A stretch of 64,000 nt of DNA from Pogona vitticeps (Eukaryota; Chordata; Lepidosauria; Squamata; Agamidae). The notes beneath the pieces were generated by a model. That model was not told the DNA's origin, ran no database searches, and saw only the letters and a list, made by a program, of their open reading frames with translations. The stretch spans positions 184,557,045-184,621,044 of the forward strand of contig NC_135785.1 in NCBI RefSeq assembly GCF_051106095.1, given 5' to 3'. Both the position numbers and the translations under genes were made by a program. Positions 1-16,100 of the stretch are shown here, piece by piece (the stretch's first letter is position 1; each line of letters starts with the position of its first letter).

Positions 1-1719
1 AGTCATTCTCCACGAGAGAGTGCAGCCTATCGCAGCCCAGTGCATTAAATTCATGATGGAGAATACTTCCAAGTAGGCATACATTTAGTTGAGCTGGAAA
101 TGAAATAAAGACATGGGGGGGCATGGACTTGGAATATCTCCACAGTGAACTTTACATTGGCTTTGTTTTACATTGTCTCCTAACATGTCTGTGAATTCTA
201 CATTTGCTAGGTGCTCACTAGTTTTCTTTTTCAGTCTCCCTCATGAACTGCATTTAAATGAGACACACAAAATGCATGTGCCAGAAGCTCAAAATGCATT
301 TTTCACGTCACATTAAAAGTCTTATGGAATGCTAGAAAAATGGCCAGTGTGGCAAAAGGATAAGAAGCACTATCCTGTTCAATCATTGCACTCGCGGAAC
401 TCTAACTGCAGAAGCCACTGTGGGGATCTGTCCAGGTGCCGTTCATGGGCCTAGTCACATGCAGCCAGCAGGTGGTCAGATCACTGGCACCTTTGGTGGT
501 TACAGCTCCACATGGGTCAGGGATGCTTTAGCTGTGGATGTCTCGCTTCTACAGAGCGTGGGACTAGATGACCTTTGGGATCCCCTTCAGCTCTACAAGT
601 CTATGACTTCATGATTCTATGTGTGTCAATACTGAAGAGGACATGGGCCATTTTATTCCAAATATTAGATGTTGAATCATTTCTGCCTGTGCATTAAACA
701 TGTAAAGCCACGATCCTGTTGCAGCAGGAAGGTAAATGGGCAATCAGCATTGTGCAATCTGAGTTGTCTAGGCTGCCCGATGCATGTCTGCACACCCCTA
801 GATTCTGCAATAGCCAAGTTGGGAAACAGGAAAAGCTACTTACAGTATGTGACTGCCATTGCCCCTCTGGTTTTTCACAACAGCATACTGCCCGGATGTC
901 TGTTCTGGTCCTCATCCTCTGCATTTTTTTCCTTAGCAACTAAACTCATAAGCTAAACAAGCCTTCCACCTGAACAAGTCAGTGATGCCATCATGGGAGG
1001 ACTTGTAGCAGAAATTCAGCAGAATGAGCAGTGCAGTCCAGAAATGAAGCAGAGATGCATTGCCATGTAAAGATCGTGCAACCCACAAGACTATCAGAAT
1101 CATCCTGCTGAAGCTCTGGAGCAAATAGACAGGCTGAAATTCTGCTGCCTAGCATAGTAAGCTGCAACCAAAATAGACCCATTTGAATCAATGGGATTTA
1201 CAGAAATTCCACACTAATTCAGTGGGTCTAGTCTGTATTGACTGACAGCTCTAAACAGAATTTCAGCCACAGTGACCTAAGTCTATGGCCGTATGTACAG
1301 ATGTCACAACCTGGAAACATCACCTAAGTCCTAGAATTTTCTGGCCAGCATGAAGTTCCATTGAATTGAATGGGACATACTTTAAAACACAACCTTTAAC
1401 TGCTTAAAATTAAAGGAAACAGTTGCCTGAAATACAGAAGTCATAGGTTTGAAACAGGAAACAGTGGAGTTAAGTAGTCATTTTGCCAAATGAAAAGTTT
1501 ATCCTTTTGCAGAATGGGTGGTGGTTTATGGTTTTCAACATGGTGCATGCCACGTTAGGAGGTCATACAATGCATTGACTGCTTTTAAATTTACAGCAAA
1601 GTAAAAATGTCAGTATTTAGGATATAATACTAAGACCAATGAAGAACAGGAATTATTTTGTTCCCTCCTACAAAACAGATTTACATCAACAAATAGCCTA
1701 CAGTTATTTGGTGACATAC
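1..1719 (-). other. ACE2: ACE2 intron 2 (partial)
   Basis: This stretch lies downstream of the ACE2 exon 2 donor on the minus strand and runs off the left edge. No sequence resembling ACE2 exon 3 was seen, so that exon should lie outside the window. Apart from a CR1 3' end near 550-622 nothing was recognised. Confidence 0.75.
550..622 (+). repeat. CR1 LINE 3' end
   Basis: The stretch contains the conserved CR1 terminus, a GGACTAGATGACC motif followed by a CCCTTCAGCTCTA-like block and a closing ATGATTCTATG. This is the usual 3' end of a 5'-truncated CR1 copy in sauropsids. Sequence immediately upstream may belong to the same copy, but its limit is unclear. Confidence 0.7.
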
Positions 1720-6054
<4,335 letters not shown>

Positions 6055-6175
6055 ATTTCCTTTCAGGCCAGGAAACACCAGGTGAATAAGCTTCATTTAG
6101 AACTTTCCTATTAGTACTCAACAGTACATAAATTGGCTAGGCAAAAAAAAAAAGGGAGAATCCAACTCCCTGGCT

Positions 6176-6183
6176 ATTTTATA
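6176..6183 (-). promoter_or_regulatory. ACE2: TATA box of ACE2
   Basis: TATAAAAT on the minus strand lies about 125 bp upstream of the ACE2 start codon. Transcription would begin near 6150 and give a 5' UTR of about 95 nt if no 5' intron exists. Position and sequence are seen; function is inferred. Confidence 0.65.
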
Positions 6184-6244
6184 GCTTTAATTCAGCAAAA
6201 GGAGAGGATCTAGGTGTTGGTTTTTGTAAGTGAAGGAAGCAATA

Positions 6245-6257
6245 GTAAATAATTAAC
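6245..6257 (-). promoter_or_regulatory. ACE2: HNF1-type site upstream of ACE2
   Basis: GTAAATAATTAAC matches the HNF1 palindrome GTTAATNATTAAC at 11 of 12 fixed positions. It lies 62 bp upstream of the TATA box. HNF1 factors are known activators of mammalian ACE2 promoters, so placement and sequence both support a working site. Confidence 0.6.
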
Positions 6258-6284
6258 TTTGGAAAAGCAAAAGTTTTACTTATA

Positions 6285-6297
6285 GTTAATATTTTAC
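6285..6297. promoter_or_regulatory. ACE2: second, weaker HNF1-like site
   Basis: GTTAATATTTTAC matches the HNF1 consensus at 10 of 12 fixed positions and sits 27 bp further upstream than the better site. The sequence is AT-rich, so a chance match is possible. Confidence 0.35.
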
Positions 6298-6304
6298 ATA
6301 TAGT

Positions 6305-6400
6305 TAATGTTTTTTATTTATTTATTTATTTAGACTACTTTTATACCACCTTTCCAGGAGAATCCTTTCCAAGATGGTTTACACAAAGTAAAAACTTTCC
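6305..6400 (-). repeat. LINE 3' tail fragment
   Basis: A TTTA repeat is followed by sequence resembling the antisense of L2-type 3' ends (a tail ending near TATACCACC and GGTTTACA). It is short and decayed. Confidence 0.5.
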
Positions 6401-7406
6401 TCAGCATTTTGATAACATCGTGGCTAATTACCATATGTACTGAATTTGTTTCTTTTAAAACAATTCAGAGTTGAGGACTTGAAACTGTGGTAATAATAGA
6501 GGCTGGTAGTCAAAGTTTTGATTGAGATGTGGATTTCAGTGTTCCTCACCTTAGCACACTAGACGGTCTGATTTATTTTAGCTTCCTGTTTCAGCATCAC
6601 CTTCTGTCTTTCTTTTCTTTCTTCTTTCGGACCACTCTGCCTTTCACCTCAGCTTTTTGTTGCCTTGTGTAACCCTTTGCTCCTTCTTTCATAGGCCACA
6701 CTGTTCTTCTATTCTTTCAGGATAAAAGCTACTTAACTAATCACAGTTTGTCCTGACCCACCTATTTACTACTAGCACAACAGAGTCTTTTGGTTTAATG
6801 AATTTATAGTCCAGATATATAATTGCCATTCTTGCCTCACAGAAAATGCTTGGGTGAAGTCTTCTGAACCTCTCACTAATGTCTTCTTGTAATGTGGCAA
6901 AAATGTCATTAGGGTACCTGTCCTATTGAGTATAGTTTCTAGTTTATGATCTTGTATTCTTTGGGGGTGGGGTTTAGCTGTTGTTTGCTGTTACACTGTA
7001 AAGGTTGTTTTAAATTCCTAACTTAGTATCAGATCATTACCTTGACCAATTCAAAGGAAACATGGGAGATAAATATATAAAACAACCAAGCATGCAAGCA
7101 AATTTTGTTCGATCAGAACAAGCTGAGGAGAATGCTTTATGTTCCAGGATCACAAATTCCTCACCTCTCTTACCCACAATTTCCAGATTTTGGAGCACAG
7201 CTTTCTGGGCGGTTGTTTGTTTAATTTAATACTAAAGCAGAAAAAGAGGCAACAATGCTGCTTGAGGATGTACAACAGTGAATATGGTTTATGTAACAAG
7301 CAACCTTCTTGCCATTTAATAAAAGATCATTTTGATTATTACTCCAGTATCATTTTATTGTTTTGTTATATATTGAACTAATTGTATTCTGTGGTTTAAA
7401 CACTGC
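6401..7406. other. intergenic, nothing recognised
   Basis: Intergenic sequence upstream of ACE2 without recognisable coding potential or repeats. Short open frames here have no similarity I can name. Confidence 0.5.
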
Positions 7407-7460
7407 TTCTTAGAGAGTGGTCTTAACCGACCAGATAGGCGGGATATAAATTTAGGAAGG
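7407..7460 (+). repeat. LINE 3' tail fragment
   Basis: It contains AGAGTGGTCTTAACCGACC and AGATAGGCGGGATATAAAT, the same tail motif seen at 3735-3772, which marks a truncated LINE insertion. From 7461 to about 8060 the sequence is AT-rich without recognised features. Confidence 0.6.
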
Positions 7461-8344
7461 AAGATATAGATGATATGCCACACACACCAGATACCAGATA
7501 CCAGGCATCAAAGGATAGCAGGCATGTTGCAGTGGCAGCAAAGAAATAAGATTTTCCTCCATAGATGCAAACTGGCACATGGCTGGATTGGTTGGGTGAT
7601 AATATCATTAAAGAGTTTTCATGTATGCCAGAATATGCTAAAAGACTAAGAAATGTATTTTACTTTCAGGTATTTTAACTTTTAATAACTTTGTCAATTT
7701 AAAAAAAGTATTATCTGTGCAAGTTGATTGTGCCTTTTAAGACCATAAACTCCTGTGTTTTTAGACTGATATTTGAGTTAAGTTCTTGTTCTTAATTTTT
7801 AAAGCTAAAACCTTATAATTGAAATAGATTTTTATAACTTAATTTCTGCCTGCTATGATTTTCTTTCAGATTATTTTAAAGTGCAACTTCTCATAATTGT
7901 AAGAATTTTTTATGGCAATCGTATCTGCAGCTTTTTACAAGTTGCAAGAATGGATTGCTTTTTAAGCATTTGTATCTAAAGGGATCCTTTTTTAACTTGT
8001 AAGAATGTTTTCAATACTTTTTGAAATATTGATTCATAAATTTTTATTAATAGAGTTTTCAGGCCTTGTTATGGATAGAGTCTGCTTTGGTCACATTGGT
8101 GAATGACCTACATCAAACACCGGATAGGGGAAGGGTGTCCCTGTTGGTTCTGCTGGATCTCTCAGCAGCTTTCAGTATCATCAACCATGGTATCCTTCTG
8201 GACTATCAATCTGGTATGGGACTTCTCTAAGTCCCATACCATTGCCTCTATATTTTATGATGGCTTTAGTCCTTCCTTAAGAAGATAACCCAGAAGGTTG
8301 TGCTTGGGGATTTCTGGCTACAGGCCTGCAGGTTGTATTTTGTC

Positions 8345-8738
8345 TCTGGTGCCCCACATAGCGACGATAATCCGTTCTGAAAAAATCATCGCTATGTGGA
8401 TTCGTCGCTATGCGTTTAATGCGTTCTTATGGGCACAAAACTCACCGCTATGCGGAAATCCTCCATGCGGCCGCCATTTTCGCTGCCCGGTAAGCGAGGA
8501 ATCTGGGCAGAAACACAGCGGATGGCCATTTTCTTTACCCGGTGGCCATTTTGGAACCACCGATCAGCTGTTAAAAAAACATCACAATGCAAAAATCGGT
8601 AAGCAAAATGCTTACCAATCATCGCAATGCGATGTTTTATCATTAAAAACATCGCAATGCGATCGCATTAGCGATCGCAAAAACGTCAATATGCGGATTT
8701 GTTGTTAAACAATGCGCTCGTTAAGCGAGGCACCACTG
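8345..8738. mobile_element. Tigger-like MITE inserted in an L2 copy
   Basis: It interrupts the LINE between the equivalents of its CHGVPQGSILSP and LFNIYMK segments. The right end reads GCGAGGCACCACTG followed by TA; the left end reads CTGGTGCCCCACATAGCGA, an imperfect inverted match. The interior is full of self-complementary CGATCG/GCGATCGC tracts. There is no transposase. The CAGTGGTGCC end and TA duplication resemble the elements at 43475-43971 and 54793-55053. Confidence 0.65.
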
Positions 8739-9420
8739 TATTATTTAACATCAACATGAAACTGCTGGGAGAGATTGTCTGGAGTTTTGGGGTTTGGTGT
8801 CACCAGTATGTGGATAACACCCAACTCTATCTCTCCTTGCCATCTAAATCTGAGGATGCTGTTTCAGCTCTAGATCTGTGTCTGGTATCATTAATGGACT
8901 GGATGAGGGTGAATAAATTGAAACTAAATCCAGGCAAGATAGAGGTGCTCCTGGCAGTCAAAAGGCAAATCAGTGAATACAGATTGTGCTGGCTGGGTTT
9001 ACAGTTTCTCTGAAAACACAGGCACACAATGTGGGAGTGCTCCTGGATTCATCTCTGAGCCTGGATGCCCAGGTCTCAGCAGTGGCCAGGAGTGCCTTTG
9101 CACAATTAAAACTAGTGCACCAGCTGTGTCTGTTTTTTGGAGAGGTCTGATCTGGCCAGAGTGGCACATGCCTTAACTACATCCTGGCTGGATTACTGTA
9201 ACATGCTGTACATGGGGCTGCCTCTGGATACTGTCCAGAAACTTCAGCAGGTCCAAAACATGGCAGTCAAACTGGGACTGGTCACAGGGATCACAATACA
9301 GTAGCTCCACTGGATGCTGATCCGTTCAAGGCACAATTGAAAATGCTGGTTCTAACCTATAAAGCCCTAAATAAATGGGTTCCAAGCTATGCCAAGGACC
9401 ACATCTCCCATTGTGAGCCT

Positions 9421-9836
9421 TGTGACGATCGCCCACATCACTCATGCCATTCATATTCATGAGCTGATTTGCATGAACCTATGAGAGGACTGGAGAGGTG
9501 GAGTCAGCAGCTACATGAGGCTTGGCGGGAGAAGAAGAAGAGAGATAGGGCTGGTTAGTCAGAGAGAGAGGGAACAGATACTGAGAGATAGAGCTGGTTA
9601 GGAAATTAGGTAGAGAAGGTGGTAATGATATAGCAAAAGACAAGAAGTATGTACTGAGAGAACTGTTGATGATTTGATTGTGTATAATGTTTATCTGAGA
9701 AACTTCTGTTATTATTCAATCTGCTTCATTTCAATAAATAAGTTCTGTTTCTGTTCACAAATCAAGTGTTCAAACAAACGTCATTTATATTGTGGATTGA
9801 GGTAATCCACCGGTGGCAGTGAGAAGAAAATGCAAC
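9421..9836. mobile_element. 416-bp inserted element of uncertain class
   Basis: An exact 8-bp direct repeat, GTGAGCCT, flanks it (9413-9420 and 9837-9844), and the L2 sequence resumes after it, so this is an insertion. It begins TGTGACGATCG and contains an AATAAATAAG polyadenylation-like motif near 9735. It has no clear terminal inverted repeats and no coding capacity. A solo LTR-like fossil is one reading; a non-autonomous retroposon is another. Confidence 0.5.
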
Positions 9837-10298
9837 GTGAGCCTTTGTAAGGAAAAGACAAGCAGAGGCCACAAGGGCAAACTCCACAAGCCTGTCCTGA
9901 TGTTAAGGTGGATGACACACAACTCTCTCTCTCCTTGCAAAGGTGTGTCTGATGGGGACACAGGAGAGGGCCTTCTCTGTTGCTGCTCCTAGACTTCGTA
10001 ACTCCCTCCCACAGGAGGCCAGGCTAGCCCTATCTTCTGTTTCTCCAGAAGTAGGCAAAGGCTTTTTTCTCTTCAGGCAAGCTTTCTCTCAGCCAGAGAG
10101 GAGTTAAAATGGATGGCTGTACTTTACTACTTTGTATGTGTTTTGGTGTTGCTTTTGCTTACTGTTTTTAGGTGGCATTTGTTTGATCCTTTTAAGTATT
10201 TGTATATTTACTGTTTTTAGCTCCGAATATTGTTTTTAGTTATGTTAACTGCCTTGGGTCCTTTTTAAGGAGAAAGGTGGGGTAAAAATATTTTAAAC

Positions 10299-10436
10299 CA
10301 GTGGTTCTTAACCTTAGGTTATTCAGGTGTTTTTGAACTGCAACTCCCAGAAATCCCAGCCAGCACAGGTGGTGGTGAAGGCTTCTGGGAGTTGCAGTCC
10401 AAAAACACCTGAGTAACCCAAGGTTAAGAACCACTG
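10299..10436. mobile_element. hAT-type MITE, 138 bp
   Basis: The ends are inverted repeats beginning CAGTGGTTCTTAACCTT, the signature of hAT (Charlie-like) MITEs. It is flanked by a perfect 8-bp target duplication TTTTAAAC (10291-10298 and 10437-10444). There is no coding capacity. Confidence 0.92.
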
Positions 10437-10663
10437 TTTTAAACAATTAAATAATATTTAGATGAGTAAGGCTTGTAGAAGTAGACATACTACTGTTGCC
10501 TGGACTCATACCAACAATGAAACTACTTATTTTACTTTAATATCCAGATGAATTTTGATATTATTGGAAGTGGTTATCTGGTTTCATACTAGAATCAGCC
10601 TTTTCAGGGACAAATACCTAGTGTGACAAACACAGGCCTCTGATTTTTTTTCCTTTGTTTTTG

Positions 10664-11715
10664 TTTAGTCATTAAGTTGTGTCCGACTCTTCATGACCCC
10701 ATGGACCAGAGCACGCCAGGCCCTCCTGTCTTCCACTGCCTCCCGGAGTTTGGTCAAATTCATGTTGGTAGCTTTTATGACACTGTCCAATCATCTCGTC
10801 CTCTGTCGTCCCCTTCTCTCTTGCCCTCACACTTTCCCAACATCAGGGTCTTTTACAGGGAGTCTCCTCTTCTCATGAGATGGCCAAAGTATAGGAGCCA
10901 GCTTCAGGATCTGTCCTTCCAGTGAGCACTCAGGGTTGACTTCCTTCAAAATGGACAGGTTTGTTCTCTTTGCAGTCTAGGGGACTCTCATGAGTCTCCT
11001 CCAGCACCACAAATCAAAAGGGTCAATTCTTCGGTGGTCTGCTTTCTTTATGGTCCAGCTCTCACTTCCATACAACACTACTGGAAAAACCATAGCAGAG
11101 TGGAGTGGAGTAGAGTAGAGCAGAGTATACTTTATTACGATCAAAGACCAGTAAAACCAAATCAATATAAAATAGATACAATAATTATGGTTTAGTAAAG
11201 TCGGGCAGAGTAATAAAATTCCATTAAAACATGATAAAACAACCCCATCTTTCCAATTACCAAAAACCGTAGCTTTGACTATGCAGACTTTGTCAGCAAG
11301 GTGATGTCTCTGCTTTTTAAGATGCTGTCTAGGTTTGTCATTGCTTTCCTCCCAAGAAGCAGGAGTCTTTTAATTTTGTGGTTGCTGTTGCCATGATCAT
11401 GGCAGTGATCATGGAGCCCAAGAAAGTAAAATCTGTCACTGCCTCCGTATCTTCCCATTCTGTTTGCCAGGAGGTGATGGGACCAGTGGCCATGATCTTA
11501 GTTTTTTGATGTTGAGCTTCAGACCATTTGTTGCACTCTCCTCCACCCTCATTAAGAGGTTCTTTAATTCCTCCTCACTTTCTGCCATCAGAGTGGTATC
11601 ATCTGCATATCAGAGGTTCTTGATATTTCTTCCAGCAATCTTAATTCTGGCTTGGGATTCCTCCAGTCCAGCCTTTCACATGATGTATTCTGAATATAAG
11701 TTAGGTCTATAAAGG
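10664..11715 (-). mobile_element. BovB (RTE) LINE 3' fragment, decayed
   Basis: Read on the minus strand it matches the C-terminal half of the BovB protein at 39919-41574, including VVLYGSESWTIKKADHRRID and FDLWCWRRL. It ends with the BovB terminus (antisense GTGTCCGACTCTTCATGACC). The frame is broken in several places, and a 165-bp element is inserted at 11097. Confidence 0.9.
11097..11261. mobile_element. short insertion inside the BovB copy
   Basis: A 12-bp direct repeat with one mismatch, AAAAACCATAGC (11085-11096) and AAAAACCGTAGC (11262-11273), brackets it, and BovB sequence continues on both sides. The left edge is an AGAGT/GGAGT simple repeat and the interior contains TACTTTATTACGATC. 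It looks like the antisense 3' end of an unidentified retroposon. Confidence 0.65.
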
Positions 11716-12599
11716 TCTATATGGCTCTTAGGAAAGTGTTCAAGTGCCAGACTTTCTGACCTGGCATATGTTTGTGCCTATGTGCCTCACAGTTTCCAAT
11801 ATGCATATGTACGCAAATACACTATGTCCTGTGACTTACTTTGTGGACACCTCTGGCAAATCAGGGCACAGAAATAGAAAACACTGTCTAGAGTCCTTTT
11901 GGGCTTGCACAGCTTAAACCCTAAATCACACAACTGCTATGTGTCATCATTCTTGCTGCATTTCATGCTCTTGAACATACGCAGATCAAGCACCATAGTT
12001 GTGCACACTGTTATGTGCATGGGCACTTTGTGGTTGATTGGAACATTGCAAAAACAGCTCATTGGATAAAAGGCAGGATTTAAGTGTAACAAATTAATAA
12101 AATTAAGCAATGTATTCGCGAAGGCTTTCACAAGCAAGCTTGATGAATCTTCCAATGGGTTTGTACTCCAGCCACAGTTATCCCCATTCTTATTGACTAG
12201 TGTATGGAGATAACGGGAGCTGGAACCCAACAACATAATTCTCATTCAATTTGATGAATAATGAAATAATAAATGATGAATAATGAATAATAAATTTGTT
12301 TTAGGAAATTTGGCTGAAGTCTTTGTGTCTTGGGGAAGGGGAGGGGGGATACAGTTTTTTCATTGTACTACTATGTCTTCAAAAGTAATGTTTCTTCTCT
12401 GGTGTAATATATTACTTCTAGGTGTAGACCACGCATTTGTCATAAGAATTTGCCATTTGTGAAGCCTATAGAAATGTTTGCTTCTACTAATTTATTTGAA
12501 ACATTTACTTCTGAGTTTACTACTTAGGTTACTTTGTATACATTTTAAGGCTCTTATTGATTTCGACATAATAATCCCTTATTCCAGTCCATTGACTCT
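11716..12599. other. intergenic, nothing recognised
   Basis: No gene or recognisable repeat was seen. It separates the BovB fragment from the 5' end of the full-length L2-type LINE. Confidence 0.5.
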
Positions 12600-12607
12600 C
12601 CATTGAC

Positions 12608-13010
12608 TCGGCCAGCCACAGCCACTGGGTGAGAGGCAGTGGACTGTGGTTGGGCACCTGCTGGACGCCAGCCCTCTTTTCCAGAAGAGCTGCTCGGCCC
12701 CCTCTGTGTCTGCAGGACCAAGTCCTGCTGCTCCGGCTGCCTCATCCCCTTTGAACACCAGCCACCTGGCCGAGGGAGAGAGAGAGCTCTTAGCCAGAGC
12801 TGCTTTTGGGACCTGACCAGACCAGCGTGCCTGCGTGAGGAGGAAGCCAGGGACCATTGGCCGGCCACAGCCACTGGGTGAGAGGCAGTGGACTGTGGTT
12901 GGGCACCTGCTGGACGCCAGCCCTCTTTTCCAGAAGAGCTGCTCGGCCCCCTCTGTGTCTGCAGGACCAGGTCCTGCTGCTCCAGGCTGCCTCATTCCTC
13001 TCAACATGAG
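12608..13010 (+). repeat. tandem 5' units of the LINE (period 249 bp)
   Basis: The block starting CCACTGGGTGAGAGGCAGTG occurs at 12622 and again at 12871, and similarity continues for more than 130 bp. The second unit is shorter before it diverges. Tandem 5' units act as promoter monomers in some LINE families; here that role is inferred. Confidence 0.9.
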
Positions 13011-13178
13011 CCACATGACTTGGTGGGGGGGGGGAGAGAAGGGGCTTTAGAAATGCTTTATTTTATATATGTTTTAAATTTTATATATGTTTATTTTATA
13101 TATGTTTATATATGTTTTAAATGTTTTTTAAATTGTTTTTAATTGCCATCAATTAAGAAGAGACCCACAGCGGATCTA

Positions 13179-16100
13179 ATGGAACAGGAAGGGGGGAGGG
13201 CGTTGGAGGGGGCAGCCATTGAGGTGGTGCTGGGTAGGGGAAGGAATGGCGGTGGGGGTAGAACATGCCCGCGTAGGAGAAGAGAAGTTAGATATCTTAC
13301 ATCTATCCTCTCTTCTAGTCCTACTCCCAACCAGATGGTATCAGGTGACCATATCAGCAAACCCTCGAGCCACACGGTGCTGTTGATGAACGCCAGGTCA
13401 GTACAAAATAAAACTGCCCTCATCCATGATGTAATTCTGGATGAGGGGGCTGACCTGGTGTGCATTACTGAGACCTGGGTGGGAGAGGAGGGTGGTGTTT
13501 CCCTCTCCCAGCTGTGTCCACCTGGGTACTCGGTCCAGCACCAAGGTCGCTCGGAGGGTCGGGGAGGGGGAGTTGCTATAGTCTATAGGAGTTCTATCTC
13601 CTTGACCAGGCTTCCTATCCCTTTGAGAGGAGGTCTTGAGGGCCTGTATTGTGTGTTGGGCTCGCGAGACAGGTTAGGGATTCTGTTGGTGTACCGCCCA
13701 CCCTGCTGCGTACCAACAGTCTCCCTGCCTGAGCTGACGGAGGTAGTCTCGGACCTGGTGTTGAGGACTCCCAGGCTGTTGGTGCTGGGGGACCTCAACA
13801 TTCACGCCGAGGCTCCCTTGACTGGGGCAGCTCAGGACTTCATGGCCACCATGACAACCATGGGGCTGTCTCAATGTGTCATCAGCCCAACGCATGAGAA
13901 GGGCCATACCTTGGACCTGGTTTTCTCAACGGGACTGGAAGATGGTGGTTTGGATGTGGAGGGGTTGGTTGTGACCCCATTGTCATGGTCAGACCACTTC
14001 CTGGTCAAGTTTAGTCTATTAGCTTCTTCTTCCCTCTGCAAGGGTGGGGGATCTATTAAGATGATCCGCCCTCGGAGACTAATGGATCCAGATGGATTCC
14101 TGAATGCTCTGGGGGATTATCCGTCTGATATGGTCGGCGCTCCTGTCGAAGCTCAGGTCACCCTATGGAATAAGGAGATGACCCGGGCCGTTGACACGAT
14201 TGCGCCTAAGCGCCCTCTCCCTGCTCGCCGAGCCCAGACAGCCCCTTGGTATACTTCTGAACTGCGGGCGATGAAGCGAGAGGGGAGACGGCTGGAGCGC
14301 AGGTGGAGGAAATCCCGCTGGGAGTCCGACCGAACACGACTTAGAGCCCATTATCGGGCCTATTTCGTGGCAATACGGCTGGCGAAACGGCAATATTTCT
14401 CCAGCCGTATTGCTTCCTCAGAATGTCGCCCAGCCGAGCTGTTTCGGGTGGTCCAGGATCTTCTTCAACCGGGAAATCCGGTGGAGGTCCTGGACTGCTC
14501 ATCAGCTCGCTGTGATGAGTTTGCCATCCATTTTGAGGAAAAAATCGCTCAGATTCGCAGTGGGTTGGACTCCACAGTTACTGCAGAATCAGAGGATGTG
14601 TCCAGCGCACCGTGCTTTGGTCAGGTATTAATGGATGAGTTTCAATTGTTGAGACCTGAGGATGTGGACAGGGTGCTTGGATCTGTCCGTTCTACCACAA
14701 CTCCGCTCGACCCTTGCCCATCCTGGCTAATTAGAAGATCAGCCAGGGGGGTTCGCACCTGGGTCCAGGAGGCCGTGAACGCCTCTTTGAGAGAGGGAGT
14801 GGTCCCTACCACCTTGAAAGAGGCAGTAATTCGACCACTCCTTAAAAAGCCAAACCTGGACCCAAGGCTGGTGGCTAACTACCGACCAGTAGCGAACCTC
14901 CCTTATTTGGGCAAAGTGTTGGAGCGGGTTGTGGCTGGGCAACTCCAGGCGCTGCTGGATGAAACGGATTTTCTGGATCCATTTCAATCGGGTTTCAGGC
15001 CGGGTTTTGGTACAGAGACTGCCTTGGTCGCCCTGTATGATGACCTTTGCCGGGAGAGAGACAGGGGGAGTGTGACCCTGTTGATACTCCTGGACCTCTC
15101 AGCGGCTTTCGACACCATCGACCATGGTGTCCTTCTGGATAGGCTGGCTGGGTTGGGATTTGGGGGCACTGTTTTACGGTGGTTCCGCTCCTTCCTGGCT
15201 GACCGTGTCCAGAGGGTGGTGCTGGGGGACAGTTGCTCTGCCCCATGGCATTCATGTCATGGGGTTCCTCAGGGCTCGATACTGTCCCCCATGCTGTTTA
15301 ACATCTACATGAAACCGCTGGGAGAGGTCATCAGGAGGTTTGGGCTGAGGAGTCAGCAATATGCTGACGACACTCAGCTCTACCTCTCGTTTTCCACCAA
15401 TCCAGGTGAGGCGGTTTCTGTGCTGAACTCGTGTCTGGACCTGATAATGGACTGGATGAGGGTCAATAAATTGAAACTCAATCCAGACAAGACGGAAGTG
15501 CTGTTAGTGGGTGCTTCGCCAGACAGGCTGGAGGGCCATCTCCCTGCCCTGAATGGGGTTACACTCCCCCTAAGGGACAGGGTCCGCAGCTTGGGGGTGC
15601 TCCTGGACCCCAGTCTAACACTGGAAGCCCAGGTGGACTCGGTGGCCAGGGGCGCCTTCCTCCAGCTGCGGAAACTATACCAGCTACGGCCCTACCTGGA
15701 CGAGCGGAGTCTCATGACAGTTACACATGCACTGGTAACATCCCGTATAGATTACTGCAATGCGCTTTACGTGGGGCTGCCTTTGAAGACGGTCCGGCGA
15801 CTGCAACTGGTTCAGAATCGAGCGGCGCGGCTGGTGAGTGGTGTGGCCGCCAGGGACCATATCAAGCCGATACTGTACAAGTTACATTGGCTACCAGTTG
15901 CTGCCCGGGCCCAATTCAAAGTGCTTGTTTTGACATATAAAGCCCTAAACGGCTTGGGCCCTGGATACCTGAAGGACCGCCTCCTTCCATATGAGCCTAC
16001 CCGGCAGTTAAGATCTAGCCAGGGGGCCCTTTTGAAAGAGCCATCCCTCAAGGAGGTAAGAGGGATGGCTTGTAGACAAACGGCCTTCTCGGCAGCTGCC

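Larger units (their letters stand above)
8060..10290 (+). mobile_element. L2-clade LINE copy, decayed, with nested insertions
   Basis: Translated pieces match the intact LINE protein at 13179-16205 in order: the VLLDLSAAF and MVSFW region (8140-8200), NINMKLLGEI (8745-8775), the DDTQLYL-type catalytic block with YVDN in place of YADD (8805-8830), MDWMRVNKLKLNPGK (8895-8940), and an FKAQLKMLVLTYKALN-like stretch (about 9325-9370). The 3' end (10240-10290) has the TTAACTGCCTTGGGTCC tail. The frame is broken throughout. Two other elements sit inside it (8345-8738 and 9421-9836), and a hAT MITE follows in its tail. Confidence 0.8.

Noticed and set aside
13143-13178. N-terminal extension of the L2-type LINE protein
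   Set aside because: The frame is open here but the first codon is TTG. The first ATG is at 13179, so the shorter start was used.
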